Made by a program: the position numbers and the translations under genes. This document shows positions 48,547 to 59,554 of a DNA stretch of 64,000 nt, one piece after another. This stretch comes from Excoecaria cochinchinensis (taxonomy: Eukaryota > Streptophyta > Magnoliopsida > Malpighiales > Euphorbiaceae): NCBI GenBank assembly GCA_947683425.1, contig CANTUQ010000081.1, forward strand, positions 9,048,501 to 9,112,500, written 5' to 3'. The first letter of the stretch is position 1. The number at the start of each line of letters is the position of its first letter. The notes beneath the pieces were generated by a model. That model was given only the letters and a program-made list of their open reading frames with translations, did not search any database and was not told the origin of the DNA.

Positions 48547-49580
48547 ATGCAAAACTTCCAAAACACAGCTATGTTTTACCTAATCACAGTTGTGCTACCA
48601 ATCTCATTGCTCATGGTATTTGAAGACTTCTAAATCAAGTTCAATTATCATTCTAACAACATGTTCTCAAGCTCATTAACTTTCCACAATGCCAAATTAC
48701 AACTCAATTAGACTTTAATTCAATAAATTATGGCTACCTTAACATGACATATCCCAATAGATCCATTACTCACTTAGCCACATAAGTTAGGTCATATACA
48801 CATCTAGGTTCATAATCCATTATACAAGCTCATCATTCAATACTTCAATGCATCATATATACATAATTTCACAATCAAACATACAGATTCCAGAATTCAT
48901 GTAAGATAACAAAATTTAACATTCAAGGGTGGTTCCCAAACCTCTTCTCCTATGCTCCTAAAGAGCTCCTCTGGAACTAGGTTCACCAACTTTTGCTATT
49001 CCCTTATTCTTCTTCAATTCGTCAACTACCAAATCAAGTCCAATTTCTAGAATTGGTACACCCATGTCAATATCCATAGAAACTCAAAATCCAGAAATAG
49101 AAGAAGAAGAAAAGCACAATAACCAACACTTGCCTTGCTAACCTTCAGAATCTAAACATAAGCAACCATAATAACTCAACCTTTACAGATTTCCCTTAGA
49201 GAGATGCACTGGTAGAAAGAAGAAGAAGAAGCAGAATTTGAGAGAGAAGGGAATGGCTGAACACACATGCAAAACAAATGGACTCTCTCTTTCTACCAAC
49301 CTTATATTACATGCAAAGGAAGAAGTGTCAACTTCCTTAGCTCACACGTGGACTCCCCTAATCAAAATCTAATTTAGTTAAACATCATTAACACTAATTA
49401 ATCCTCACTTTTTGTTAACCATGCAAAATAGCCAATAAGCCACTTAACTTTCTTTTGGTTATTCAATTAAGTCCTCCATTAACTTACTCTTAGGTCCTTA
49501 ATTAACATACTCAATGCAAACCAAACCCACTTATCTTAATTTAAGCCAATTATTGTTAGAGTATAATTCAGGCCATTACA

Positions 49581-52500
49581 ACTCTCCCCTCCTAAAAATA
49601 ATTTCGTCCACGAAATTCATACCTGAGTTAAATAGATGAGGATGTTGCTCTTGCATAGCTGCTTCAGGCTCCCATGTTGCCTCTTCCACTCCGTGATGTT
49701 GCCATAGCACTTTCAGAAGTGGGATCTATTTACTGTGAAGCTGTCTCATTTCCTTTGCTAAAATGGCTTTCAGCTTCTCATCATAGGAGAAATCTGAATG
49801 AACTTCAACTTCCTGCACTGGTATAATATGAGACTCATTCGAGCGAACCTCCGTAACATAGACACATGAAAGACATCGTGAAGTTTGGCTAAAGCGGGGG
49901 GTACAACTAATCGATAAGCCACTGAACCCACTTTGTCCGACACTTCATACGGCCCAATAAACCTCGGACTTAACTTTCCTTTCTTTCCAAATCTCAATAC
50001 TTTCTCCAAGGAGACACTTTTAAGAACACCTTATCGCCTACTTCAAACTCATTATCCTCTCTTTTTTGATCCGCATACGACTTCTATCTATCACTAGCTG
50101 CTTTCAGTCGTTGTTGAATAATTTTTGCCTTTTCTTCAGTGTCCTCTATCAAATCTGGTCCAATAGCCCTATGCTCTCCCAGTTCTGTCCAGCAAACTGG
50201 TGTACGACAATTCCTACCATACAACACTTCATATGGTGCCATGCCAAAACTTGTCTGATAACTGTTGTTCTAAGCAAATTCCATAAGTGAAATGTACTTA
50301 TCCCAACTTTTAGAGAAATCCAAAACACATGCTCTCACCAAATCTTCCAATACCTGAATAACTCTTTTCGAATGTCCATCGGTCTGTGGATGGAACACAG
50401 TACTGAAGTTCAACTTGGTACCCAATGCAGCTTGAAGACTCTTCCAGAACTTAGAAGTGAACCTCGAGTCCCTATCAGATACAATAGATACAGGCACACC
50501 ATGCAATCGGACAATTTCTTTCACATAAAATTCAGCTAGCCGATCCATGGAGTAGTTCATTCAAACCGGTATAAAGTGAGCTGATTTTGAAAATCTATCC
50601 ACAATTATCCACAATGCATCTTGTTGCTTCGAAGTCAAAGGTAGTCCAGAAACAAAATCCATGGTAATATTGTCCCATTTCCATTGTGGGATGGAAAGAG
50701 GATTCAATAACCCATGTGGAACCTAACGTTCCGCTTTCACTTGTTGACAGGTCAGACATTTGGACACATATTCTACCACATCCCTTTTCATACTAGGCCA
50801 CCAATACAGTTGTTTTAAATCCTGATACATCTTGTTTCCACCTAGATGCATAGTGAAGGCAGTATTATGCACCTCATACATCAATCTTTTCTTCATTTCT
50901 TTGTCATTTGCAACATATACTCGATTCTTATAAAGCAGTACAGCACTCTCATTCACTGAATAGTCAGTCTTGTTCCCATTCCTAACTGATTGCAAAACCT
51001 GTTGCAACTTAGAATCATTTCTCTGCGCAGCTATCAATTCATCTCTTAGTACCGGTCTCGCTTTCAGTTGAGCTAATAAAGCCCCATCTGCAGAAAATTT
51101 CCATCTTATTTGTCTTAACAGCATAGCTGAAACAGACTTCCTACTCAATGCATCAGCCATTGCATTGGCTTTACTTGGATGATAGTATACTATACAGTCA
51201 TAGTCCTTGAACAATTCAAGCCATTGACGCTGTCTCAGGTTTAATTCTTTCTGAGTTAACAAATACATCAAGCTTTTGTGATCGGTGAAAATTTTACACT
51301 TCTCACCATACAAGTAGTGTCGCCAAATCTTTAAGGCAAACACCACTGCTGCTAATTCCAAATCATGTGTCAGGTAATTCTGTTCATGCGGCTTCGGTTG
51401 CCTGGAGGCATATGCTACCACTTTCCCATCTTACATCAACACACAACCTAAACCTATGCCAGAGGCATCATTTACAGAACATATTCTTTGCCAGAGATAG
51501 GCTGTGTTAGGATTGGTGCCTCCACCAGCATTCTCTTCAATTGTTCAAAACTCGATTGACACCTTTCTGACCATTCAAACTTAACTCCCTTCCGAAGCAA
51601 TCGGGTTAAAGGCGAAGCTATTACAGAAACTTCACAAACCTTCTAAAATACCCAGCCAACCCTAGAAAACTGCAAATTTCAAGCACATTTCTAGGTGGCT
51701 TCCAATTCACAATTGCCTCAATTTTAGCCAGGTCTACCTTTATACCTTTAGAAGACACTACATGCCCCAGAAAAGACACTTCTCTTAACCAAAACTCACA
51801 CTTACTCAATTTAGCATACAACTACTACTCCCTCAATGTCTGAAGCACGATTCTGAAGTGCTGCTCATGTTCCTTCTCATTCTTTGAGCAAACCAATATG
51901 TCATCAATGAACACCACTACAAACTAATCCAGATATGGCCTGAACACTCGATTCATCAAGTCCATAAATGCAGCAGGCGCATTGGTTAACCCAAATGGCA
52001 TTACTAAAAATTCATAATGTTCATACCGAGTTCTAAATGCAGTCTTTGGTATGTGCTCCTTTACTTGCAACTGATAATACCTAGACCTTAAGTCTATCTT
52101 GGAGAATACACCTGCCCCTCTTAACTGATCAAACAAATCCTCGATTCTTGGCAGAGGATATTGATTCTTTACTGTTACTTTATTCAACTGGTGATAGTCA
52201 ATACACATTCTCATAGTCCCATCTTTCTTCTTAACGAACAAAACTGGTGCTCCCCAAATAGACACACTAGGCCGTATACAGCCTCTATCTAACAACTCCT
52301 GCAACTGAGTTTTTAACTCTTTCAGCTCAGTAGGAACCATTTGATAAGGTGCTTTGGATACTAGCACAGTTCTTGACACAACATCAATAGATAGTTCCAC
52401 TTCCCTCATTGGCGGTACACCAGGTAATTCTTCTTGAAACACATCAGGAAACTCTCATACTATGGGTATATCCTGAATCTTTACTTGCTCTCTTTTGGAA

Positions 52501-53040
52501 TCCAATACAAGAGCCAAGTAAGTCTTGCATCCCTTCTTTAAACATCGGTATACTTGCGTTGCAGATAACACATTCACAAGAGGATTAGCACAAATTCCCC
52601 TCACTATCACTTTGTTTCCATTACAATCTCTGAGTACTACTATCTTCCTCTTACAGTTAACTACTGCACTATACTTACTTAACCAATCCATACCCAATAT
52701 TAAATCAAATTCATCAAAATGTAATTCGATTAAATCAACCAGTAATACACTACCCTGAGTTACTAATGAGCACTCCCTATACACTTTGTTCATATTCACA
52801 TTATTTCCCAACAGGCTTAATACACATATATCATATTTCAAACATTCATCATTAGGCATTTTATCACATATTCTTTTTGTGCACACATACCAGTGAGTTG
52901 ATCCAGGGTCAATTAATGCAAACATCTTTACATCATAAAGTAGAAAAGTACATGCTATAACCTCAAGTGCATCTTGATCCTCTCGAGCTTTCATTGCATA
53001 AGCTCGAGTTGGAGCCATAATAGGTCTGTCCACTATTTTT
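49581..53040 (-). pseudogene. pol: Y protease-RT-RNase H-integrase relic
   Basis: Broken by stops at 52455-52457, 51924-51926 and 50723-50725, and by frame changes near 51635 and between 50270 and 50009. Protease ALIDPGSTHWYVC near 52920; RT blocks MCIDYHQLNKV and a FIDD equivalent near 51905-51916; RNase H with DLELAA and FTDHKSL; integrase zinc domain ending CLTCQQVKAE; core with SDRDSRFTSKFW and HPQTDG; then KLSPRFIGPYEV and HDVFHVSMLRRF. Last codons before the purine tract (49581-49600) read NFVDEI-like. Order as in T, so the same lineage but older. Confidence 0.9.
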
Positions 53041-54179
53041 GACTCAGTTCCACCTCTGGACTGGCCACCTCTGCCATGTCCTCTTCCTCTTCCTCTACTA
53101 ACTGGTGGTAAATTAGAACCACCTCTGCTCTGTTCTTGCTGATTCCTAGCTACTTCATACGCCTTTGGACAATTTGCTAAGAAATGCTCAATGCTTCCGC
53201 ATCTAAAACATGCACCGGTTAACTTCCAACATTCTCCTCTATGTCTTTTGCCACAGTGAGAACATTTATGCACTTCACTCCTGGTACCAGATGTACCTCT
53301 ACTAGTCTCGTACACAAAAGATGTCCCTCGCTTCTTACCCCTTGTTGCTGAACTAAACACAGATTCTGCTGGTGGTGCCATTTGAGAATCTCTTGATCTC
53401 TTGCCCGGATTGGACCCACCATGGTTGGAATTCCTCTTCTGCATTCTTTCTCTTTGTATCTCCAATGATCTCTCAACTCGCGTAGCGGCTTGAACTATCC
53501 GATAGTAATTTACATTCTGCTCGGTGGTTATCGAGATCAATAGCGCCTTAATCTGTTCAATTAAGCCTTCCTCAAACTGCTGGCATCTGAACTCTTTAGT
53601 CAAAACACCAGGTGGTGCATACTTACTCAATTAGCAGAACTCTCTCTCATATTCTGCCACTGTCATTGATCTCTGCCTCAAATTTAGAAACTGTTTCTAA
53701 TTTGCCTCCCTATACGCCTTGGTTACATACTTATTCCGGAATTCCCTTTCGAAAAATTCCCAAGTGACCGTATCCGGGAGCATTGGATGCTGTAGGACTA
53801 GTTTCCACTAATCAAATGTTGCACCCTGAAGTAGCGATACTACACATTCAACTGGTTGGTCCATAAGACATCTTATCTCTCCAACGACCATCTGCACTTT
53901 CTCTATCCAATATTCTGCCTTATCAGAATCATCCAGTCTTGTACCCTGAAATTCCTCTGCTCTGTGCTTCCTTAATGATTCCAATAGAGCCTTTGGTGTT
54001 GTCATCCGATCCAGCACTCACGCCATATCTCGCGACATCTTCAATAAGGCCTCCATTGTAACCATTGGAACCTCATTTTCGAAACTGGCTGGCCTAGACT
54101 GTCTAGACCCAGACACTTTTGCTTCTCGGGGATTAACACTTTCAGCTGTTTCCTCTCTCGAGTCATGAGAAGGATCCAT
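53041..54179 (-). pseudogene. gag: Y gag relic
   Basis: ATG at 54179 (MDPSHDSREETAES). Stops at 54018-54020, 53808-53810, 53697-53699 and 53631-53633. Intact zinc cluster CSHCGKRHRGEC then CFRCGSIEHFLANC, followed by Arg/Gly-rich repeats. Confidence 0.88.
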
Positions 54180-54271
54180 CGATCTATACAATTAAACAAG
54201 GACGTCTGCATTAAGTCAATACAACTATTCACATCCTAGCTACCCGGTTACCCAGAAAAGACTAAACCTAG

Positions 54272-54283
54272 GCTCTGATACCA
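54272..54283 (-). promoter_or_regulatory. PBS of Y
   Basis: Minus strand TGGTATCAGAGC, perfect, five bases inside the right LTR. Confidence 0.92.
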
Positions 54284-54691
54284 CAACTTATAATGCCTTT
54301 TCCCGACAACGAGATTGGCTCAGCTAATGCAGTCAGGAATGGCCGCTACACAGCAACCAAAAACACAATACACTATCACATTCGCATGCCAAAAACTGAG
54401 CTATTAAATTTCATTAACACACCTACATTCACATGCAGCGGATATCATAAAATTCTTCATGCTTACTAGCATACTTGCACACATATAAATATCGCAGGTA
54501 TAAAACTTTACCATAGTTATTACAATTTACATATTCCTTGATTTGTCAAAATACTGTACATATTATAAACAAAACTACATTACCCAAAACCCAAAAACCT
54601 ACACTATATGTACTCCTAGTGTGACCTTCGGCAATGTTGATTTGTCCTTCGGTTTCACTTCGTCTCCAAACCTACACTGATTAGAAAAAAC

Positions 54692-54720
54692 TTGTGCTAA
54701 GCGATAACGCTTAGTGGGGA
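54692..54720 (-). promoter_or_regulatory. CTAAGCG hairpin of Y right LTR
   Basis: CTAAGCG-ATAA-CGCTTAG perfect; on the sense strand followed by ttttttctaatcag and TAG, a plausible branch point and acceptor. Confidence 0.65.
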
Positions 54721-55524
54721 ACACATACACATATACATATATGGCATACAATATAGTGATTATTCCTGTATAGAATATATGATGTTACTAGCAAAATAAT
54801 GAAGAATTCAGCTTGACCATTTTCATGTATTAAGATAGTCACAACTCATGCATATTATTCATCGCATTAGTGTACACATTTCACATTGCATTCACATAAT
54901 GCTTAATCAAGCTTCACGTTATTCAAACAATTAACATCTTAATTTAACCTTGCCTGTAACTCAAAGACGCGGATAACGGGTATCGCATTGGTATCCGTGG
55001 ATACATCACATTCGCATTAGTACCCTAAGGTACAGAGATATCAACATTCACAATAATTTCGCATTGGGGAAAATCCAGTAAGGAATCTAATCACATTGTG
55101 ATTTCAAAGGAATCAGATGCATTAGGCTGCAGCACTTAGACTCTATAGGCATGCCTATCTATCCACTACTCGACTCGCAGGCTAAAATTATTAAATTCAA
55201 TTATTGATTCAATTGATCTAATGTTCACCAATTACATTACTACACATAGGCAGATAATATAATTTATCATTGATGCCTACTTGTAAGTTGATATCAAGTT
55301 CACATCCTTGACCAACATCACACTATTATATTTACTTATCACATAACTCATGGGTAATTCACTATAGATCACAACTTAACAATCAATTAGGATTCTTTAA
55401 TCACATTCATTTGCTCTACTTAGTCTTGATAATAAGTTCATATTAAATGCTATTAAGCTTGGCTAAACATCCTTTAAACATCAAATAACAATCATAAATG
55501 AATTAAGATTGGTTGCCAAAAACA

Positions 55525-55925
55525 GAGTACCTCACGGTCACAACCAATTTGGTTTTCACCCTGCCATGCCAAAGTTCCAAAATAGAATGCATCATAAGGT
55601 ACTTCACGGTCACAACCATTTTGGTTGACACCATGACATACACCACTTGCCTGGACAAAATTCAATTCTTGGTTATCTCATGGTCACAACCATTTTGGTT
55701 GTCACCGTGACATACCCCACAATGCCAAATAGAATACAAGCCATGGTACCTCACGGTCACAACCAATTTGGTTGCCACTGTGACATACCTCACATAGCTA
55801 GGCAGAATATCTCACGGTCACAACTAATTTGGTTGTCAATGTGACATGCCAAGTTCACCCGGGCATAATGGAATTCTTGCATACCTCACGGTGGCAATCT
55901 CTATGATTGTCAGCGTGACCCATGC
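55525..55925. repeat. Six-unit hairpin array, Y right LTR
   Basis: Six units matching those of the left LTR one to one. Independent point changes in the two LTRs affect either arm. Confidence 0.92.
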
Positions 55926-56925
55926 AAGTCTTCAAAAACACAGCTATATTTTACCTAATCACAACTGTGCTACCAATCTCATTGCTCATGCTAATTGATG
56001 ACTTCTAAATCAAGTTCAATTATCATTCTAACAACATGTTCTCAAGCTCATTAACTTTCCACAATGCCAAATTACAACTCAATTAGACTTTAATTCAAGA
56101 AATTATAGCTACCATAACATGACATATCCCAATAGATCCATTACTCACTTAGCCACATAAATTAGGTCATATACACATCAAGGTTCATAATCCATTATAC
56201 AAGCTCATCATTTAACGCTTCAATTTAGCATATATACATAATTTCACAATCAAACATACAGATTCCAGAATTCATGTAAGATAACAAAATTTAACATTCA
56301 AGGGTGGTTCCCAAACCTCTTCTTCTATGCTTCTAAAGAGCTCCTCTGGAACTAGGTTCACCAACTTTAGCTTTTCCCTTATTGTTCTTCAATTCTTTAA
56401 CTACCAAATCAAGTCTAATTTCTAGAATTGGTACACCCATGTCAATATCCATAGAAACTCAAAATCCAAAAATAGAAGAAGAAGAAGAAAGCACAACAAC
56501 CAACACTTACCTTGCTAACCTTCAGAATCTAGATATAAGCAACAATAAAACTCAACCTTTACAGATTTCCCTTAGAGAGATGCACGGGTAGAAAGAAGAA
56601 AAGATGCAAAATTTGAGAGAGAAGGGAATGGATGAACACACATGCAAAATTAATGAGCTCTCTCTCTCTACCAACCTTATATTGCATGCAAAGGAAGAAG
56701 TGTCAACTTCCTTAGCTCCCACGTGGACTCCCCTAATGTAACGGTCCGGTTTTTATACCCTCCCCGGAACATATCCCGTCGGGAGATCCCTGCGTACAGA
56801 GATGTCCCGAGCCGCTACTCACAGAACTTTACACCCCCCTTGTGCGATTTTGCCTTTCGTGGGATTCGAACCAAGGACCTGGGGATAAGTCCTTTAATTC
56901 TTAGAATCCCACTACCATTAGGCTA

Positions 56926-57000
56926 TAGCCTAATGGTAGTGGGATTCTAAGAATTAAAGGACTTATCCCCAGGTCCTTGGTTCGAATCCCACGAAAGGCA
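56926..57000 (+). other. tRNA-like head of right arm 1 (Pol III A and B boxes)
   Basis: A-box-like TAGCCTAATGGTAGTGGG (56926-56943) and a perfect B box GGTTCGAATCC (56979-56989), then cacgaaaggca like a tRNA acceptor 3' side. The 5' acceptor strand is missing because the arm starts at the palindrome centre, so it is not a working tRNA gene. The left arm has the same boxes inverted (B box 56862-56872). Confidence 0.8.
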
Positions 57001-57432
57001 AAATCGCACAAGGGGGGTGTAAAGTTCTGTGAGTAGCGGCTCGGGACATCTCTGTATGCAGGGATCTCCCGACGGGATATGTTCCGGGGAGGGTATAAAA
57101 ACCGGACCGTTACAATAAAAAGGCGCCTTTTATTGTAACGGTCCGGTTTTTATACCCTCCCCGGAACATATCCCGTCGGGAGATCCCTGCGTACAGAGAT
57201 GTCCCGAGCCGCTACTCACAGAACTTTACACCCCCCCTTGTGCGAACGGTCCGGTTTTTATACCCTCCCCGGAACATATCCCGTCGGGAGATCCCTGCGT
57301 ACAGAGATGTCCCGAGCCGCTACTCACAGAACTTTACACCCCCCCTTGTGCGATTTTGCCTTTCGTGGGATTCGAACCAAGGACCTGGGGATAAGTCCTT
57401 TAATTCTTAGAATCCCACTACCATTAGGCTAG

Positions 57433-57507
57433 TAGCCTAATGGTAGTGGGATTCTAAGAATTAAAGGACTTATCCCCAGGTCCTTGGTTCGAATCCCACG
57501 AAAGGCA
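57433..57507 (+). other. tRNA-like head of right arm 3
   Basis: Same A-box-like and B-box sequences (B box 57486-57496), truncated at exactly the same 5' base as in arm 1, with one extra g (57432) between the arms. Confidence 0.8.
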
Positions 57508-58164
57508 AAATCGCACAAGGGGGGGGTGTAAAGTTCTGTGAGTAGCGGCTCGGGACATCTCTGTACGCAGGGATCTCCCGACGGGATATGTTCCGGGGAG
57601 GGTATAAAAACCGGACCGTTACACCTAATCTAAATCTAATTTAGTTAAACATCATTAACATTAATTAATCCTCACTTATTGTTAACTATGCACGATAGCC
57701 AATAAGCCACTTAACTTTCTTTTGGTTATTCAATCAAGTCCTCCATTAACTTACTCTTAGGTCCTTAATTAACGTCCTTAATTAACATCCTTAATGCAAA
57801 CCAAACCCACTTATCTTAATTTAAGCCAATTACTGCTAAAGTATAATTCAGCCCATTACATTATCTATCCACTACTATAACACTTCAGGCTAAACTCACT
57901 CACTCACTCTAAATATAGCACTAGACAGAACCAAGACCAAGAGTCATAACATTGGAATAGCAACTATCACTAACATAAAATATTCCACTTGACAGTACTA
58001 AAATCACAAGTCAAAACATTATCGTATCATAATTATTGATACAAAACTCAAACAACAATATTAGCAAGGTAAAGCAAAATATAAACCATGCACTAGGGAG
58101 AAAACATGCTAAATGAGACAAGAAGAAATCATTTTCGAAAGCAGAACAGGATAGGAAAGAGGTT

Positions 58165-58635
58165 CACTATCGCAATCGCGACAGAAGCCAGGTTCACACT
58201 GCATGAAGGGGGAGGCTGCACGACTCGTGCTAAGTGTCCGAGAGGTGCTGGGAAAATTCGATTATATCGCGATCGTGATAGGATCGCATTTTCTAGATCT
58301 CTGGAAATCTGCCAAAAATTAAAGCTTCCAAATCAATTCCAAACTTACCCAAAACCATGCAAAGAAGAAATATGACAAAAACATTTTCAGGCCGATCGGG
58401 GCTCTTCATGCCGAGTAGTGCTCTACATGCCAAGCGAGCTCCACATGCTGAGCGGAGCTCTACATGTTGAGCGGACTCTATATACCGAGCGGAGCTCTTC
58501 CTGCCGAGCGAACTGGCTTTCACATCTCGGAGCACAACTTGTGGACAGCTGCACAACTCGTGCCTAACTGCCGAGATGAGCTGGAAATAGTCAGCTCTAT
58601 CGCGATCGCAACGAGCATCGTGCTCACGATAGAGT
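58165..58635. repeat. Palindrome cluster in LTR A
   Basis: Dyads actatcgcaatcgcgaca, tatcgcgatcgtgata and tctatcgcgatcgcaac at both ends of the block; the middle is occupied by a different tandem repeat. Confidence 0.78.
58398..58515. repeat. Tandem repeat of about 20 bp in LTR A
   Basis: About six imperfect copies of a unit like ccgagcggagctctacatg. Embedded in the palindrome cluster and absent from the other LTRs here. Confidence 0.8.
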
Positions 58636-59554
58636 CACGTTCCTCTAAAACTCTAGAAAGCAGCCGAAGATCAAAGCGTCAAAACCATGCCGAAACCACT
58701 TAATCATGCAAAACTTCACAGCACTAACATGGAAGACCATCAAACCCACTCAAACTAACACATACATTATCTCATACAAGAACTCAAAATTTCTAGAGAT
58801 AACAATACAGCACACAAATAAGTCCGATGAGAAATAGGGCAGACAAAAGATAACTCGTAGACCAATCATATTCAAAATAAACTCCCAAACCTCTTTGAAG
58901 CTCAAAACCCAGCTCTTCTTCAAGCTTGAACCTTTTCCTTGTCCTTACTATTCTTCTTGACACCAAATTCTTGAACAAACAAACCCAAAAATTCACTTAA
59001 CCAAAACCCTAAATTCTTAAAATCTCAAGCAAATCAAAGAGAAGAAGAAGACTAGCATACAAGCAACCAAAACCAAACACTTACCTCTTCAATCTAGCTT
59101 CCAAACTCCACCAAAAACACCCACAATCTTATAAAAACACTAGCCAAGAAGAACAAGGAGGCAAGGCAGAAAATAAAGAACAAAAGAGGCAGAGAAGCCG
59201 AGAGAGAGAGGAGAACGGGAAAGCAGAATTTTTTGCTTTATCTCTCTTTCTTTTCCCTTTTTCTTTCTTTCTCATTTAATGCCCACACCAACTCTTGCTT
59301 GGTGTCAACTTCTTATTGGCTCAAAATAAAAATCTTTGCATTATATCCCTTAGTCCTTGGTAAATCTCTCTTGGATCCTTGACAACTACTAAATGCTCAC
59401 TAAACAAAATATTTCTTTTCCCCAACTTTAATTCCTTTTCAATTTGGTCCTCAACAATAACTTCTAATTCCACTTGCACAATTGCGAACATACCCTTAAT
59501 TATCTAAATAACATGTGATTTTCAACTGGGCCCAATTTGGGGTGTTACATCGAG

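Larger units (their letters stand above)
46899..49580 (-). mobile_element. Y left (3') LTR
   Basis: 2682 bases. Sense-order landmarks: donor-like GCAAGT at 49133 (GC form), hairpin array 48546-48143, ATAGGCATGCCTTT at 47759-47772 followed by CTATCCAC, hairpin GTACC-CTAA-GGTAC at 47634-47647, CTAAGCG hairpin 47334-47304. The acceptor-like TAG has become TCG here. Confidence 0.93.
56737..57623. mobile_element. 887-bp tRNA-related inverted-repeat element
   Basis: Ends TGTAACGGTCCGG and CCGGACCGTTACA, flanked by cctaa (56732-56736 and 57624-57628); the left Y LTR lacks it. Composition: left arm 56737-56925, right arm 56926-57114 (189 bases each, a near-perfect palindrome), a 19-base spacer with aaaaggcgcctttt, a partial left arm 57134-57245, then left arm 57246-57431 and right arm 57433-57623. 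Right arms contain tRNA-like A and B boxes. TG/CA ends and a 5-base duplication are LTR-like, while the body looks like a SINE dimer joined head to head. Family not recognised. Confidence 0.9.
46899..57860 (-). mobile_element. Element Y: degraded chromovirus
   Basis: Left LTR 46899-49580, interior 49581-54288, right LTR 54289-57860 carrying the inverted-repeat element. The flanks are the perfect duplication ttatc (46894-46898 and 57861-57865); removing Y joins gcttatc to tatccactac as in other family-A LTRs. LTR ends have decayed from the expected TG: cgtaacgcc on the left, tataatgcc on the right. PBS, gag, PR, RT, RNase H and INT relics are collinear with T but clearly more diverged. Confidence 0.94.
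54289..57860 (-). mobile_element. Y right (5') LTR, interrupted
   Basis: Removing the inverted-repeat element and one cctaa copy leaves 2680 bases, within two bases of the left LTR. Landmarks: donor AAG/GTAAGT at 56510, hairpin array 55925-55525, ATAGGCATGCCTAT 55145-55158, GTACC-CTAA-GGTAC 55020-55033, CTAAGCG hairpin 54720-54692, acceptor-like cagtgTAG. Confidence 0.93.
46098..59549 (-). mobile_element. Solo LTR A, interrupted by element Y
   Basis: Pieces 46098-46898 and 57866-59549 make a minus-sense LTR of about 2.49 kb, from tgtaacaccctg to ggggtgttaca. Flanks are ccgag (46093-46097) and tcgag (59550-59554). Sense-order landmarks: donor GAAGAG/GTAAGT at 59084, dyads 58635-58165, ATAAGCATGCTTAT at 46884-46897, hairpin GATACT-loop-AGTATC at 46725-46742, double hairpin 46437-46396 and acceptor-like TAG. 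Start resembles LTR D (17867). Confidence 0.88.

Noticed and set aside
56926..57000. A functional tRNA gene
   Set aside because: B box is perfect, but the 5' acceptor strand is absent at the palindrome centre and an anticodon arm is not convincing.
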